A stretch of DNA of 64,000 nucleotides from Lepeophtheirus salmonis (Eukaryota; Arthropoda; Copepoda; Siphonostomatoida; Caligidae): assembly GCF_016086655.4 (NCBI RefSeq), contig NC_092584.1:11583907-11647906 (forward strand), in the 5' to 3' direction. Made by a program: the position numbers and the translations under genes. The notes beneath the pieces were generated by a model. It made no database searches, was not told the origin of the DNA, and saw only the letters and a program-made list of their open reading frames with translations. Positions 59,701-64,000 of this stretch are shown here, piece by piece; position 1 is the first letter of the stretch, and each line of letters begins with the position of its first letter.

Positions 59701-61891
59701 CTGTCGTAATCAATCGATTTTCATATTATTATTGTCAAAAATCCGTTTTCTAAGTCTCACTTCTTCTTCTTTTTCTCCTATATACCTTTTAAACAAAGTG
59801 TATAAAGATAAATACAAACATACAGAACAAATAATTTTTATAACTATACAGTTTATATTTCTTGTTTTATATGAAGTAATCGTTAGTTAGTCAAAAGATT
59901 CGTTTTTTAATGCTATTTTAAGGCCGTAATGACCTTAAATGCCAAAAAAATATTATTGGAACCATTCCTTGATCCTTAAAAACCTATAGTAAGCTTTTTA
60001 GAAAAATCCATGCCTTGGTTTCGTTGTAATTCCCGGATAACCACACAGACATTCACATTTAATATATAGATACATAAACATGACTAAGTAAAATAAATAA
60101 TATTTTTATGGATTCAAAAAATAAAACTCAAAACTTATTAAGGATATGATTAAATACTATAGTCAGCTATATTTTTATGTAATTTGTTGTATTTCACAAC
60201 AATTAGAGCTTCGACACGCCGACAAACACACTGTTATGTTGGGAGCTCGGAGTGAATCCAAATTTGGATGAGAAGTCTAGTAGACATTTCTTCCAATACA
60301 TCCTAAACGGCAAAGACCATAGGGTTGAGGTCAGGATTGGAGGAGGGCCATAGAGGTAGCTACAAAGTCAACTAAATAGTTACTGCAGTAGTTTTGAGGT
60401 TCCAAGCAGCTCAGATAGAGATACCAACGGTCTCTTGACCCTTTTTGGGATTGAAGCCGGCGTGGTTGAAACTGCACACTTTTTTTTTTTCTTATTGCTC
60501 TAACATTTCTACAATTAGTCATATTATTTATACAAAAAAAATGATATTTTTATTCGGCTATCGTTTGGCTGAGTAGTAAAAACTTGTCAATAAAAATAAA
60601 GGTAATATAATCAAATTTAAATATTGCTACAAGTTTTGGGTTTTGACTTTGTAGAAACATGGATGCAAAAAATAGTAGTTTTAAATCAAATAAGTTATTT
60701 AATATCTTTAAAGAAATGGTTAAAATGAAGAAATATTAATAATAAAACATAAAAAGTTAATTAGATAAAGAAATAACCTCAGTCAAATACGGGGTTTACA
60801 TGTAATTGAAAGTAATCAGTCATATTTTTCTGACATAATGAAAGATCTATTAATTCCTTAGGAACCTTTTTTTTTTTTCCTATTCATTATATATATTTCT
60901 TCACAAAGAAATTTCTTAAAGTATACCACCTTCACACATTTCTAGTCTACAAAAAGTTTATTGTGTGGAAGTATAATTTAAAAAGTCAAAAAGCAACAAA
61001 CACAATTAAAAAACTAGAATATACTCAAACTGAATAGAGACTTAAATACTTCAAAATTAAACACAAAACTAATATAAATGATTTAGTTTGAATATACATA
61101 TATAGTAATTAAATTACATTTTAAATGGTATTAGTTGTCTAAGACAAACTCATTGGAGAGGGTTCCAAAATATAAAAACATTAAGCTTTGACTAAGAAAT
61201 TATTAGGTATTATTTATAAAAAAAAAAATTATTACACGGAGATGTCTAACACCTGGCTTGCTGACTGCATTGCAACCTACTTAATGTTTAAGAGTTGTCG
61301 TTTGATAATTCTCACTTCAAGTAGTATTTTTATGTAAAATTGTCACAATATAATCAAAACTCGTATAATACGTACAATTATAGTAACTTTTGACAAAAAA
61401 ATTTGACATAATAAATTTTTTAAGGATTTATTATCTAAAAAAAAATTATTTCTTCAAATTATTCCAAGGAGCAAAAATTTTAACTTTTGAAAAAAAATTA
61501 AAAGCACCTCAATAATATAATTCTGGAGACACCTTTGAACAGGTATTCCAAATGGGCATTTTTTGAATAAGTTTGGTCTTTTTTTTTATTTGGCCTAAAT
61601 TAAAAAAAAAAAAAGTATAATTTTGTTGTATGAATCAATTTTTTATAAAATTCAATGTAATTAATTCTATGGTCCATTAAAATATTTTAAGTAGGAATGC
61701 AGCCATTTAAATGGTGGAACATCCCTGTTTTCAGTTACTTGAAATTTTAAATTTCAAAATACCATAGTAGATTAAAAAATAATGACATATATATATATCT
61801 GTTTAATAAAAGAAAGTAGGTTTGAAGCCTATAATTAAAACACGAAATTATTTTATTTCTATTGTGTCGAAAATAACTCACGTATCGTCAT
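29517..61891 (-). CDS. Split gene for a predicted secreted glycoprotein, family unknown
   Basis: Five coding exons on the minus strand, joined 61891-61882, 56088-56033, 44369-44324, 32080-31842, 29726-29517, give 186 codons plus TAA. Residues 1-22 (MTIRLKLVLSFIYIYVIWAP...) have a basic start and hydrophobic core, as in a signal peptide. Residues 39-117 include GEQTDTWGAIPVKSNLYG and RIQQILRRAINDPDMIRDII, likely helical. Residues 118-137 are basic (KKGKTRVAIKKK) and 163-170 acidic (EDDDEGEE). N-x-S/T sequons start at N34, N121, N139 and N145; there is a single cysteine (C113). Phases match at all four junctions (1, 0, 1, 0), which would be unlikely by chance. I do not recognise the family. Donor choice in exon 4, an optional 12-base microexon (44625-44636) and the true 5' end remain open. 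Confidence 0.7.
30000..30480 (+). pseudogene. Tc1/mariner (DD37D-type) transposase relic in intron 4
   Basis: Lies in the last intron, antisense to the host gene. Frames in order: TTFFVVVASTGK, LNTNAYIKLLKNKIV, TQDRAPCLRAIKTKTLLGGN, then after a frameshift PPSSPDANPLDYSIWGYL, and the tail TSIKKEWSKLEPDNIVETC. The second and third catalytic aspartates are visible, 37 residues apart. The N-terminal DNA-binding half is absent and several frameshifts break it. Confidence 0.75.
30490..31418. other. Intron 4 sequence; no exon seen
   Basis: A 55-codon plus frame (from about 30628, MQPKIVSGTLKFSIFSFTLN) ends near 30793 but has no motif. I found no additional minus-strand exon with good splice sites here. 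Confidence 0.35.
31420..31552 (+). pseudogene. SETMAR-like mariner transposase HTH fragment
   Basis: The plus frame reads VENVDKIMTIVELDRHVSIF, then SIAQKLKMSKEPFGTIK. This is the second helix-turn-helix of SETMAR/Mos1-type transposases (V-x-R-I-x-x-IV-x-x-DRHVSI-x-x-IA-x-x-L-x-I). A minus-strand 140-codon open frame over the same bases (31126-31548) is a shadow. No catalytic part follows. Confidence 0.6.
31842..32080 (-). CDS. Exon 4 of the secreted-protein gene
   Basis: Acceptor gtatttttag; 239 bases, the first two completing a codon (G|AG, Glu38) with exon 3. Reads KLQGRSGRGEQTDTWGAIPV and on to HTSFGRVLRKVSLAKDCPKN without a stop. The modelled donor is aat|gtaatt at 31841; an alternative is aaag|gtttca at 31874, which is also phase 0 and would remove 11 residues including the only cysteine. 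Confidence 0.75.
32083..34477. other. Intron 3 sequence; no exon seen
   Basis: AT-rich. Apart from a tRNA-like fragment at 32464-32544, I see no coding or repeat structure. The 71-codon minus frame at 32081-32296 overlaps the splice acceptor and is not coding. Confidence 0.4.
32464..32544 (-). repeat. tRNA-like fragment, probable SINE head
   Basis: Read on the minus strand, a perfect A box (tagctcaatgg) and a B box (ggttcgcgatc) lie at tRNA-like spacing, enclosed by near-complementary ends (ggaacaa / tcgttcc). The D-arm does not pair and the acceptor spacing is off by two bases, so this is unlikely to be a functional tRNA. A pol III-derived SINE or tRNA pseudogene fits better. Confidence 0.45.
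34478..34690. repeat. Dispersed repeat R3, copy 2
   Basis: Collinear with 13790-14015, including gaggagagaaaatataagaa, the aataacactgatgat block and the attacaaaagcaaggtgtct block. Confidence 0.45.
34691..36265. other. Intron 3 sequence; no clear exon
   Basis: AT-rich. A 41-codon plus frame at 35788-35913 (MQALSGIHRRCATPTKSREN) has no motif. A G-rich purine run lies at 35957-35985. Confidence 0.4.
36267..36630 (-). pseudogene. True Tc1-type transposase relic and terminal repeat
   Basis: From TA at 36265-36266 the outer sequence runs cggtcgaagaaaataagtat, then ttgatcctttggcaatttga and taagtttgcccactgataaa, a form I recall from Tc1-like elements of fishes. Reading the minus strand inward from about 36480 gives NVPKHTLMAKIE, then after a stop MEWPSQSKELIPKENLY, the end of a Tc1 DDE domain (DNDPKHT ... 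EWPSQSPDLNPIENLW). The N-terminal part is lost. The fish relationship is inference from memory. Confidence 0.6.
36664..37165 (+). pseudogene. Mariner-like transposase catalytic relic
   Basis: The plus strand reads HPVQLMVLSVVASNGSKISP, YYNIFRYHVLPWLK, a damaged second aspartate block (HDSPRHRRP), then after shifts SSLYVAVCSVLEDKTNKTSH and a tail that includes IEAIIL. The order fits a mariner-like DDE domain (VVASDGKKMPP ... VLPWLK ... QDSAP ... SPDVSPLDYAVW). It is separated from the adjacent Tc1 piece and belongs to another family. Confidence 0.65.
37425..38172 (+). mobile_element. Decayed maT/Tc1-type element with partial transposase
   Basis: Left end cagtatagtcctgaaa and right end ctggaccaccctg are imperfect inverted partners flanked by TA (37423-37424, 38173-38174). 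On the plus strand: VIFELRRTELTQHEIIKCVQ and YLKSTVYWNCDEFD (first HTH), a linker, a degraded middle, then RREFF (from a SDEK-like site) and MKTKNPLVTVVLGFH, equivalent to the TTKNPASVMVFG block. The rest of the catalytic domain is deleted. Confidence 0.7.
38174..39203. other. Intron 3 sequence; no exon seen
   Basis: AT-rich apart from a degenerate tandem repeat at about 38625-38760 listed separately. Confidence 0.4.
38625..38760. repeat. Degenerate short tandem repeat
   Basis: Successive variants of a unit of about 20-25 bases: ttggcgaaatgtcag, ttgtcaaaatcgacc, ttggtacaatgacc, ttcagtaaaatatatg, ttggtaaattgtac, ttggcaaaaagtacg and ttgcgaaataaaagg. The shared core is ttggcaaaatgtac. It has no coding content. 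Confidence 0.55.
39205..39485 (+). mobile_element. Heavily deleted mariner-like copy
   Basis: Starts near gattggtccattaagtctta, a degraded left end of the 'ggtccattgaaatctg' family, and passes almost directly into the C-terminal transposase tail: gcatgtcaag-like leader, then CQGKCLLCPSS and VLRRLEAII, followed by the gagctcagacacatatctat block shared by all family members. Only about 280 bp remain. Confidence 0.6.
39486..40638. other. Intron 3 sequence; possible further transposase debris
   Basis: At 40330-40440 a plus frame reads MAKILREFSSTLLEKPKFLE, which may belong to the relic that follows, but no family motif is clear. A T-run of about 20 lies at 40083-40102. Confidence 0.35.
40640..41075 (+). 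pseudogene. Mariner-like transposase catalytic relic
   Basis: Combining plus frames gives EYLLKPGSKIGPRV, the VLGHVVLP block, then YVLQQDGVYCQRIIEKREFC with the second catalytic aspartate intact, a LPSTPDLHFFYYFW block replacing SPDLNPLDYxxW (third aspartate lost), and the tail NQKLEALKSANCDSW. Frame changes occur near 40740, 40840 and 41000. Confidence 0.65.
41525..42000. repeat. Dispersed repeat R2, longest copy
   Basis: Runs from aaaaggaaattaacacaaat to the actgttcagattgata block. It shares its start with copies at 12600, 27570, 28320 and 48300, and its end (cattcatgagcaaccgcact, tatatttagatgtggc, ctgttcag) with 48395-48505. The copy at 48 kb looks like an internally deleted version. No coding frame is seen. 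Confidence 0.5.
42130..42465 (-). pseudogene. Transposon end with transposase C-terminal relic
   Basis: The outer end cggggtcgttcagataaatt follows TA at 42128-42129. Reading the minus strand, the transposase tail ends VCQNFLRCVA, AIKRGGSHYE close to this end, and further in a degraded FWPCGPSHYFVLEFI block can be read. The layout (C-terminus next to the terminal repeat) fits a Tc1/mariner element; the other end was not found. Confidence 0.5.
42470..42715 (+). pseudogene. Transposase C-terminal relic, opposite orientation
   Basis: The plus strand reads PDFWAAS-stop-WDLNSCDLYYSHW, then NYENYVMYPSSVEDL, and a tail EVTQPCRVSGTQC. This corresponds to DFWPPSSPDLNPxDYYxW and the C-x-x-F-x-x-R tail. 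It converges with the minus-strand relic just to its left, showing nested or rearranged insertions. Confidence 0.5.
42716..44323. other. Intron 3 sequence; no exon seen
   Basis: AT-rich with a T-run at about 43279-43302. Open frames at 43183-43419 and 43494-43706 have no motif. Confidence 0.4.
44324..44369 (-). CDS. Exon 3 of the secreted-protein gene
   Basis: 46 bases between atatattttag and a textbook gtaagt donor. Reads VEGAGGKGMNLNKSG with one base left over that completes Glu38 in exon 4. Carries the first N-x-S sequon (N34). Short, but both splice sites are good and the phase fits both neighbours. Confidence 0.7.
44370..45028. other. Intron 2 sequence with possible small exons
   Basis: On the minus strand, a 12-base segment at 44625-44636 (tcacaaatacag) lies between tttttttctag and gtatat and could be a phase-0 microexon encoding SQIQ. 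At 44804-44824 an ATG opens MNHHHLC straight into a gtaagt donor in phase 0, a possible alternative first exon. Neither is required by the main model. Confidence 0.3.
45030..45466 (+). pseudogene. Tc1/mariner transposase C-terminal relic
   Basis: The plus strand reads GPDVWPPSSLDLNPGDYFL, a stop, then EQLSIN, and after a shift KEFQNLLKETMMKVCSRLQG and WVDDFIDGK before a TAA. The motif WPPSS-x-DLNP-x-DYF with its aspartate is well kept. The upstream part to about 45030 is too degraded to read. Confidence 0.7.
45785..45985 (+). pseudogene. SETMAR-like mariner transposase HTH fragment
   Basis: The plus frame reads GRQIIENIDRIMEIVEAAIM, then RAKFITRNSLEQLKQG. The phrase ENIDRIMEIVEA matches the same region of SETMAR-type transposases as the fragment at 31.4 kb (ENVDKIMTIVEL). 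Minus-strand open frames over this segment (45491-46032) are shadows or noise. Confidence 0.55.
45986..47695. other. Intron 2 sequence; no exon seen
   Basis: AT-rich. A tRNA B-box-like gaaattcgaatctcggtggg lies at 46130-46150 but no A box precedes it. Confidence 0.4.
47700..48175 (-). pseudogene. Mariner-like transposase relic, catalytic half
   Basis: On the minus strand an 86-codon frame (48133-47873) reads MMILGLVAFSLNPVLFPLEY, KVVGAKVLSCIESIIDDCFN and KPAHTAKKYNP, equal to VMVFGLVASDG ... KVLPWI ... QDGAPAHTAKK with the second aspartate deleted. After frameshifts come FWAKDFCIPQ (from FWPPQSPDLNP) and the tail LTVCSSFNHPLELTLNSD. Several breaks make it inactive. Confidence 0.7.
48297..48510. 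repeat. Dispersed repeat R2, short copy
   Basis: Begins tgaaggaaataaacacaagt, includes cattcatgagcacatacttt and tttatacttagatgccctct, and ends ctgttcaggttgcc, in the same order as 41525-42000 but lacking most of the middle. Confidence 0.5.
48511..49834. other. Intron 2 sequence; inverted R2 fragment
   Basis: Around 49130-49210 the strand-flipped cattcatgagcaatcacaat block suggests a further R2 fragment. A degraded R1-like block lies at about 49335-49375. No exon seen. Confidence 0.35.
49836..50158 (+). pseudogene. Mariner-like transposase relic around first catalytic Asp
   Basis: The plus frame reads LSTVLKAARLKKRPFWNQKY, CCMTLLNDFKHYNDKVIIFY and then D-stop, equivalent to the linker and first DDE strand (LLNDLK ... 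VIIFSDEK). After the stop the frame continues VFPSQVNIWQFVFPKNKRYY. Neither the N-terminal HTH nor the C-terminal half is present. Confidence 0.65.
50160..51238. other. Intron 2 sequence with two R1 copies
   Basis: Two diverged R1 copies lie in direct orientation at about 50425-50495 (attttatcaaattgtcagga) and 50595-50680 (tattattcaaattgtcaggg). The 83-codon plus frame at 50247-50498 overlaps the first and has no motif. Confidence 0.4.
51240..51720 (+). pseudogene. Mariner-like transposase C-terminal relic
   Basis: From about 51410 the plus frame reads CPFYSSDGNTLEFAVESVLE, then KNLFHTSYPNLDTL, and ends RRVEAVVACEERRIAYI with a TAA near 51622. This is WPPSSPDxNPLDFxxWxxLE with the third aspartate changed to E, plus the family's RRVEAVVA tail. 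The 3' flank (tcaattggttttgagtagtc) is shared with the relic at 57.1-57.4 kb, so both belong to one family. Confidence 0.7.
51823..53146 (-). mobile_element. Nearly complete DD37D (maT-like) transposon
   Basis: 1324 bp. The ends are well-matched inverted repeats (left gagggagcggggatctaatt; right, read on minus, cagggagcggggatcaaatt), with TA duplications at 51821-51822 and 53147-53148. It carries a single transposase frame (51947-53014, minus) with few lesions, so it is the youngest-looking element here. It is inserted in intron 2 in the same orientation as the host gene. Confidence 0.9.
51947..53014 (-). pseudogene. DD37D transposase with few disabling lesions
   Basis: Cut-and-paste transposase that would bind the element's ends and move it. 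The first 213-codon frame starts MPSSYEEIKRYKW. It has two helix-turn-helix regions (about residues 27-57 and 94-122) and the first catalytic aspartate at residue 168 (WFLSDELNF). A one-base frameshift near 52406-52409 leads into a second frame with VLVFGVVSSEGHVMP, VWQQDSAPCHVSKT (second Asp) and WPPNSPNLNPLDYFVW (third Asp, 37 residues later). An in-frame TGA at about 52081 and a frameshift near 52010-52025 precede the tail RRACGRFRGRIN. All three catalytic residues survive, but the protein is broken. Confidence 0.9.
53149..54324. other. Intron 2 sequence; no exon seen
   Basis: AT-rich. A poly-T/poly-A hairpin (cccctttttttttttt / aaaaaaaagggaaggggg) lies at 53624-53655. Confidence 0.4.
54326..54605 (+). 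pseudogene. Mariner-like transposase catalytic relic
   Basis: A plus frame (54333-54623) reads FSNETTLTVEPVFNKQNERE, then HRYVSPTKHSALGMMLGLIA and SNGKVM. This is the first DDE strand of the same family as the 'ggtccattgaaatctg' elements (FSDEKTFTVDPVFNKQND ... TTKHPASVMMLGVVASNG). The first catalytic aspartate has become N. This region is exactly what the deleted family copies lack. Confidence 0.75.
54606..56030. other. Intron 2 sequence with weak candidate exons on plus strand
   Basis: At 55532-55606 a strong acceptor (attatttttttcttcag) is followed by LQITNAVMVNENSLWVVKYA and a stop after EPGST. Just beyond, an open stretch reads ICYYLCEENTFVELREFMTG to about 55761. Upstream, the 61-codon frame at 55298-55483 ends LPGSEELESISILKTPLVFT. 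No consistent joining phase was found and no family is recognised. Confidence 0.25.
56033..56088 (-). CDS. Exon 2 of the secreted-protein gene (signal peptide)
   Basis: Acceptor ttttttttttcag, 56 bases, donor aag|gtaata. The only open frame reads LKLVLSFIYIYVIWAPMK after two bases that complete Arg4 with exon 1. This is the hydrophobic core of the signal peptide; it ends in phase 0. Confidence 0.75.
56090..57105. other. Intron 1 sequence; perfect hairpin
   Basis: A perfect 10-bp inverted repeat (caaacttgca at 56772-56781, tgcaagtttg at 56794-56803) surrounds a 12-base loop. No exon or other structure seen. Confidence 0.45.
57107..57440 (+). pseudogene. Mariner-like transposase C-terminal relic
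   Basis: The plus frame reads NMAAFWPDYMWPYPCIDLPN, a NLDF core, then LDSLQASIMTTWLTIDTNFI and VKNYQSVRCVSRLLLLVK. This corresponds to AAFWP...WPPSSPDLNPLDF, SLKASI..TW and the C-x-x-F-RR-x-E tail. It shares its 3' flank with the relic at 51.2-51.7 kb. Confidence 0.65.
57690..58295 (+). pseudogene. Tc1/mariner transposase relic with both termini
   Basis: At 57707 onward the plus strand reads EFEKKIEIAALLC, then a stop and GLSPCINAIVSRL, an N-terminal HTH. From about 58036 it reads VPGNPNLNPLHYHVLGVMEK and, after a shift, IFEALAIMDNEFLIKACARF. In the DLNPLDY block the aspartate is replaced by H. The middle of the protein is deleted. Confidence 0.65.
58300..60188. other. Intron 1 sequence; no confident exon
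   Basis: A 114-codon minus frame (58944-59288) has no recognisable motif. Its 3' part follows a gtttttttag acceptor at 59002, but all three frames are open there, so coding is not supported. Confidence 0.35.
60190..60485 (-). pseudogene. Mariner-like transposase C-terminal relic
   Basis: The minus strand reads PLWPSSNPDLNPMVFAV, a stop, then DVLEEMSTRLL and, near the left end, CRRVEALIVVKY. The block is WPPSSPDLNPMDFAVWDVLE with the third catalytic aspartate changed to V, and the RRVEA tail of the 51.2/57.1-kb family. Upstream debris (FNHAGFNPKKGQETVGIS) extends to about 60485. Confidence 0.65.
60486..61880. other. Intron 1 sequence; no exon seen
   Basis: AT-rich throughout with several A/T homopolymers. 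Confidence 0.45.
61882..61891 (-). CDS. Exon 1 (start codon) of the secreted-protein gene
   Basis: ATG ACG ATA C, followed directly by a good gtgagt donor. The last base joins GT of exon 2 to make Arg4. A tctgttctttag acceptor at 61904-61905 lies 12 bases upstream of the ATG, so the transcript may start further right with a non-coding exon. Short, and supported mainly because it completes a signal peptide in phase. Confidence 0.6.
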
Positions 61892-61904
61892 ACTTAGTAC
61901 AATC

Positions 61905-62235
61905 TAAAGAACAGATGGTCAAAGAATTGGCAACAACTGAAAATGAGATCAATAAAAAAAAAATCCCCATCTTTGTGTGAGACCGGGAGTTTTTCAGCCC
62001 ATGTGCTTTTTCTGTAAATACTTCTTTAAGAACAGTATGTAAAGATACACAGAATAAATTTTAAAGCTGATACAGTATAGAGTTTTATAAAATATGAGCT
62101 GATAATTCATGTTGAAAAAGAGTGTGTCTAGCTAAAGCTCACATACAAAAAGAAACGAACCAGAAAATACACCATAAAGGATTTTTCATTAAGAGCTCCT
62201 TAACTTTTTTTATAGATTAATCACATTGGTTAAAG
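61905..62235. other. Possible upstream region of the host gene
   Basis: AT-rich. I cannot identify a promoter; the transcription start of the host gene is unknown. Confidence 0.35.
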
Positions 62236-62236
62236 T

Positions 62237-62745
62237 TTATTCCAAAACAGTACAAAAATAAACATATACATTCATGTTTATGTTTATTTCTGTAGCGTGA
62301 CTACCACGAGCACCTTTACAGAAGTCCAATCGCTGAAACCAATTTTCCACTACTTTTGTCAATAAATTGACCGATATTACAGCAATTTTGAGGTCGATAT
62401 AATATCTGAGCTTTTCCATATTAACCAACTTATTTTCGTATTTTGGTACAATTGGCACCGTTTTGTTTAAGCCACATTTTTGCCAATTCTCTACTTTGCA
62501 ATTCGGGGAAAAAATCATTGATCATGGTGCAATAGGGATTTCCATTTAACATAAGGTGGCGGTAATCATCATCAACAAAAAATATGGTCAGTGATCCCTC
62601 CAGCATGAAGTACACTCCAAACAGTATCTTTTTGGGATGCAATAATGTCTTGTGAAGTACTTGTGGATTGCTTTCTGAACAATAACAGCTATTTGCTTAT
62701 TAACAAACCCCTGGAGCCAAAAATGTGCTCATTACGGAAAATTAT
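62237..62745 (-). pseudogene. Divergent mariner-superfamily (DDE) transposase relic
   Basis: The minus strand reads AHFWLQGFVNKQ, QVLHKTLLHPKKILFGVYFM, FFVDDDYRHLMLNGNPYCTM, INDFFPELQ, then MWLKQNGANCTKI, and near the left end VVENWFQRLDFCKGARGSHA. This is the order of an arthropod DDE family whose members read AHFxLNGFVNKQN ... PLHxxKVTVW ... FFxDD ... NGxRY ... MWFQQDGATCHTA ... NWxxRxxxCxxxRGSHLNE. The second catalytic aspartate (QQDGA) is N here. It differs clearly from the maT and mariner copies elsewhere in the window. Confidence 0.75.
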
Positions 62746-63662
62746 TTTGCAATGAAAATGAGCTAATTTTTATTAAGGTTATTTTGGTTCCCAGAATGTT
62801 GTCAATAATGTGAAGTTTCGGTTAATTTTTTTAACATGCCTAGGAATGCGACCGATTTTCCTAACTAACCATAACCCGCTTTTAATAATACTCCAGTATT
62901 GTGGTTAAAATAATATATACCTATTTTATACAACATACAAGCTATCATTGGTATGCAAAACCTTTCAAAATTATGAAAAAATAAAAGGTTGACAACATTT
63001 GTGTGTTCTCATAAAAGATGTTAAGCACCCTTGAGGATTTGCCGCAGAGTTATAATTCTTAGTTCTTTTTGGACTCAGAATTTATAATTATATACATCAG
63101 AGTAATTCTCACCAATGTCTTTGTTTATTTATTTATTTCCCTCCTCCCATGTCACTTAACTTTTGAAGCTGATCTCCTCCAAAACATTCTTCGAATTCTC
63201 AGGGTTACCATGTTCACTTTCGGTTTCTTTTTTTAGCATACCCGAAATACAGACAATTTTCATGATAGAACACAATATTTCAGTATAAAGGACAAAATAG
63301 GTTGAATAATATGTTGGATATTATATCTCTATAATCCACATACTATAATAAAACTGACCCGTCAATTTTGCACGAATCATTTTTTAATCCAGAAAAAGTA
63401 CATCTTGTAACCATCATCCCTGATCTTCCTACATACATAAATTAAAGGTTCACTCATTAGTGTACGCACTCCAAAAAGAGGTTGAGCTAAAACGACACTG
63501 GATTTTCATTACTAGTACAGGACTTTTCAGGTAAATCCAGAACATCTTTACCTACATCCTGAACAATAAGGCAAATATTTAACTCTGTTATTTCTATTTT
63601 AAAATGAGATGTTGAGCCTTGGTTTTAAGATAGTCGTTCAATTTTGAATTAAAAACAAGTAT
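62746..63662. other. Intergenic; R1 copy
   Basis: A copy of repeat R1 lies at about 63176-63260 (aaaacattcttcgaattctc, agggttaccatgttcacttt). No gene seen. Confidence 0.4.
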
Positions 63663-63663
63663 T

Positions 63664-64000
63664 TATGATGCAAAAGACCTGGAGCAACATCATCATCGAA
63701 TTTGCTTGCGTAAGCTACATCCCAGTGTACATCAAGAAGATTCTGAAATATCCAAAGAGTACAGTCTACGACATTTACAAACAACGAAAGGAGAAAGGGC
63801 GTATAGGAGAAAATCAAACAAGTCCCATAGTGATAAAAAACCGACTCCCATATTCCTTGTAGGCCTAAATCGTTCTTTGGAGAAGGTGTCATTTTGAGAC
63901 ACCACACCTCGTCCTCTAACTTTAATTCTATCAACCTATATGAATCCGATGGGTTACTTCTTTTAGTGGAAGTTAAAAAGGATCGTGTCTTCTAATTTAA
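63664..64000 (+). pseudogene. Mariner-like transposase N-terminal relic at window edge
   Basis: From the ATG at 63665 the frame reads TWSNIIIEFACVSYIPVYIK, then KILKYPKSTVYDIYKQRKEK, the first helix-turn-helix. After a frameshift the adjacent frame continues RRKSNKSHSDKKPTPIFLVG and LNRSLEKV, matching the linker to the second HTH. The element probably continues beyond the window. Confidence 0.65.

Noticed and set aside
1..64000. CRISPR arrays, operons, bacterial or viral gene clusters
   Set aside because: No regularly spaced identical repeats, no ribosome-binding-site-led gene series and no long intact frames; all signs are of an intron-rich eukaryotic genome.

Overview
The window looks like nuclear DNA of an arthropod with an AT-rich, transposon-rich genome. 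The best fit is a parasitic copepod of the salmon-louse type (Lepeophtheirus/Caligus). That placement is inferred: it rests on recalled resemblance of several transposase relics to proteins predicted from salmon louse, on the high A+T content, and on tiny exons separated by multi-kilobase introns. No search could be run. There is no bacterial-style gene organisation, rRNA or CRISPR array.

The most important host feature is a split protein-coding gene on the minus strand between about 61.9 and 29.5 kb. Five small coding exons (61882-61891, 56033-56088, 44324-44369, 31842-32080, 29517-29726) each have plausible splice signals and join in a consistent phase. Together they encode about 186 residues: a clean N-terminal signal peptide, four N-glycosylation sequons, a central helical-looking segment, a basic stretch and an acidic C-terminal region. 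I do not recognise the family. Its introns (about 5.8, 11.7, 12.2 and 2.1 kb) carry many transposon fossils on both strands.

Most of the remaining recognisable sequence is mobile-element debris. (1) 0-1 kb holds the 3' end of a Ty3/Gypsy-like retrotransposon (integrase/pol tail, polypurine tract, probable 3' LTR). (2) One mariner-like family with ends near 'ggtccattgaaatctgaaca' occurs as full-width but decayed or internally deleted copies at 1.4-2.2, 4.3-5.1, 11.7-12.2, 18.5-19.3, 26.6-27.4 and 39.2-39.5 kb, plus a lone end at 24.7 kb. (3) A nearly complete 1.3-kb DD37D (maT-like) element lies at 51.8-53.1 kb, with matching inverted repeats and TA duplications. (4) About twenty other transposase fragments of the Tc1/mariner superfamily lie across the window; among them are SETMAR-like N-termini, a true Tc1 fragment, a fold-back mariner derivative at 22.7-23.5 kb and a divergent DDE family at 62.2-62.7 kb. 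(5) A piggyBac-like C-terminus lies at 10.2-10.9 kb. (6) A Helitron-like candidate lies at 25.1-25.6 kb. Several short dispersed repeats and one tRNA-like SINE fragment are also present.

The rest is AT-rich intergenic or intronic sequence with homopolymer runs and microsatellites. I saw no metabolic operon or multi-gene system. The host gene is the likely novelty, and the transposon layers are mainly of evolutionary interest.
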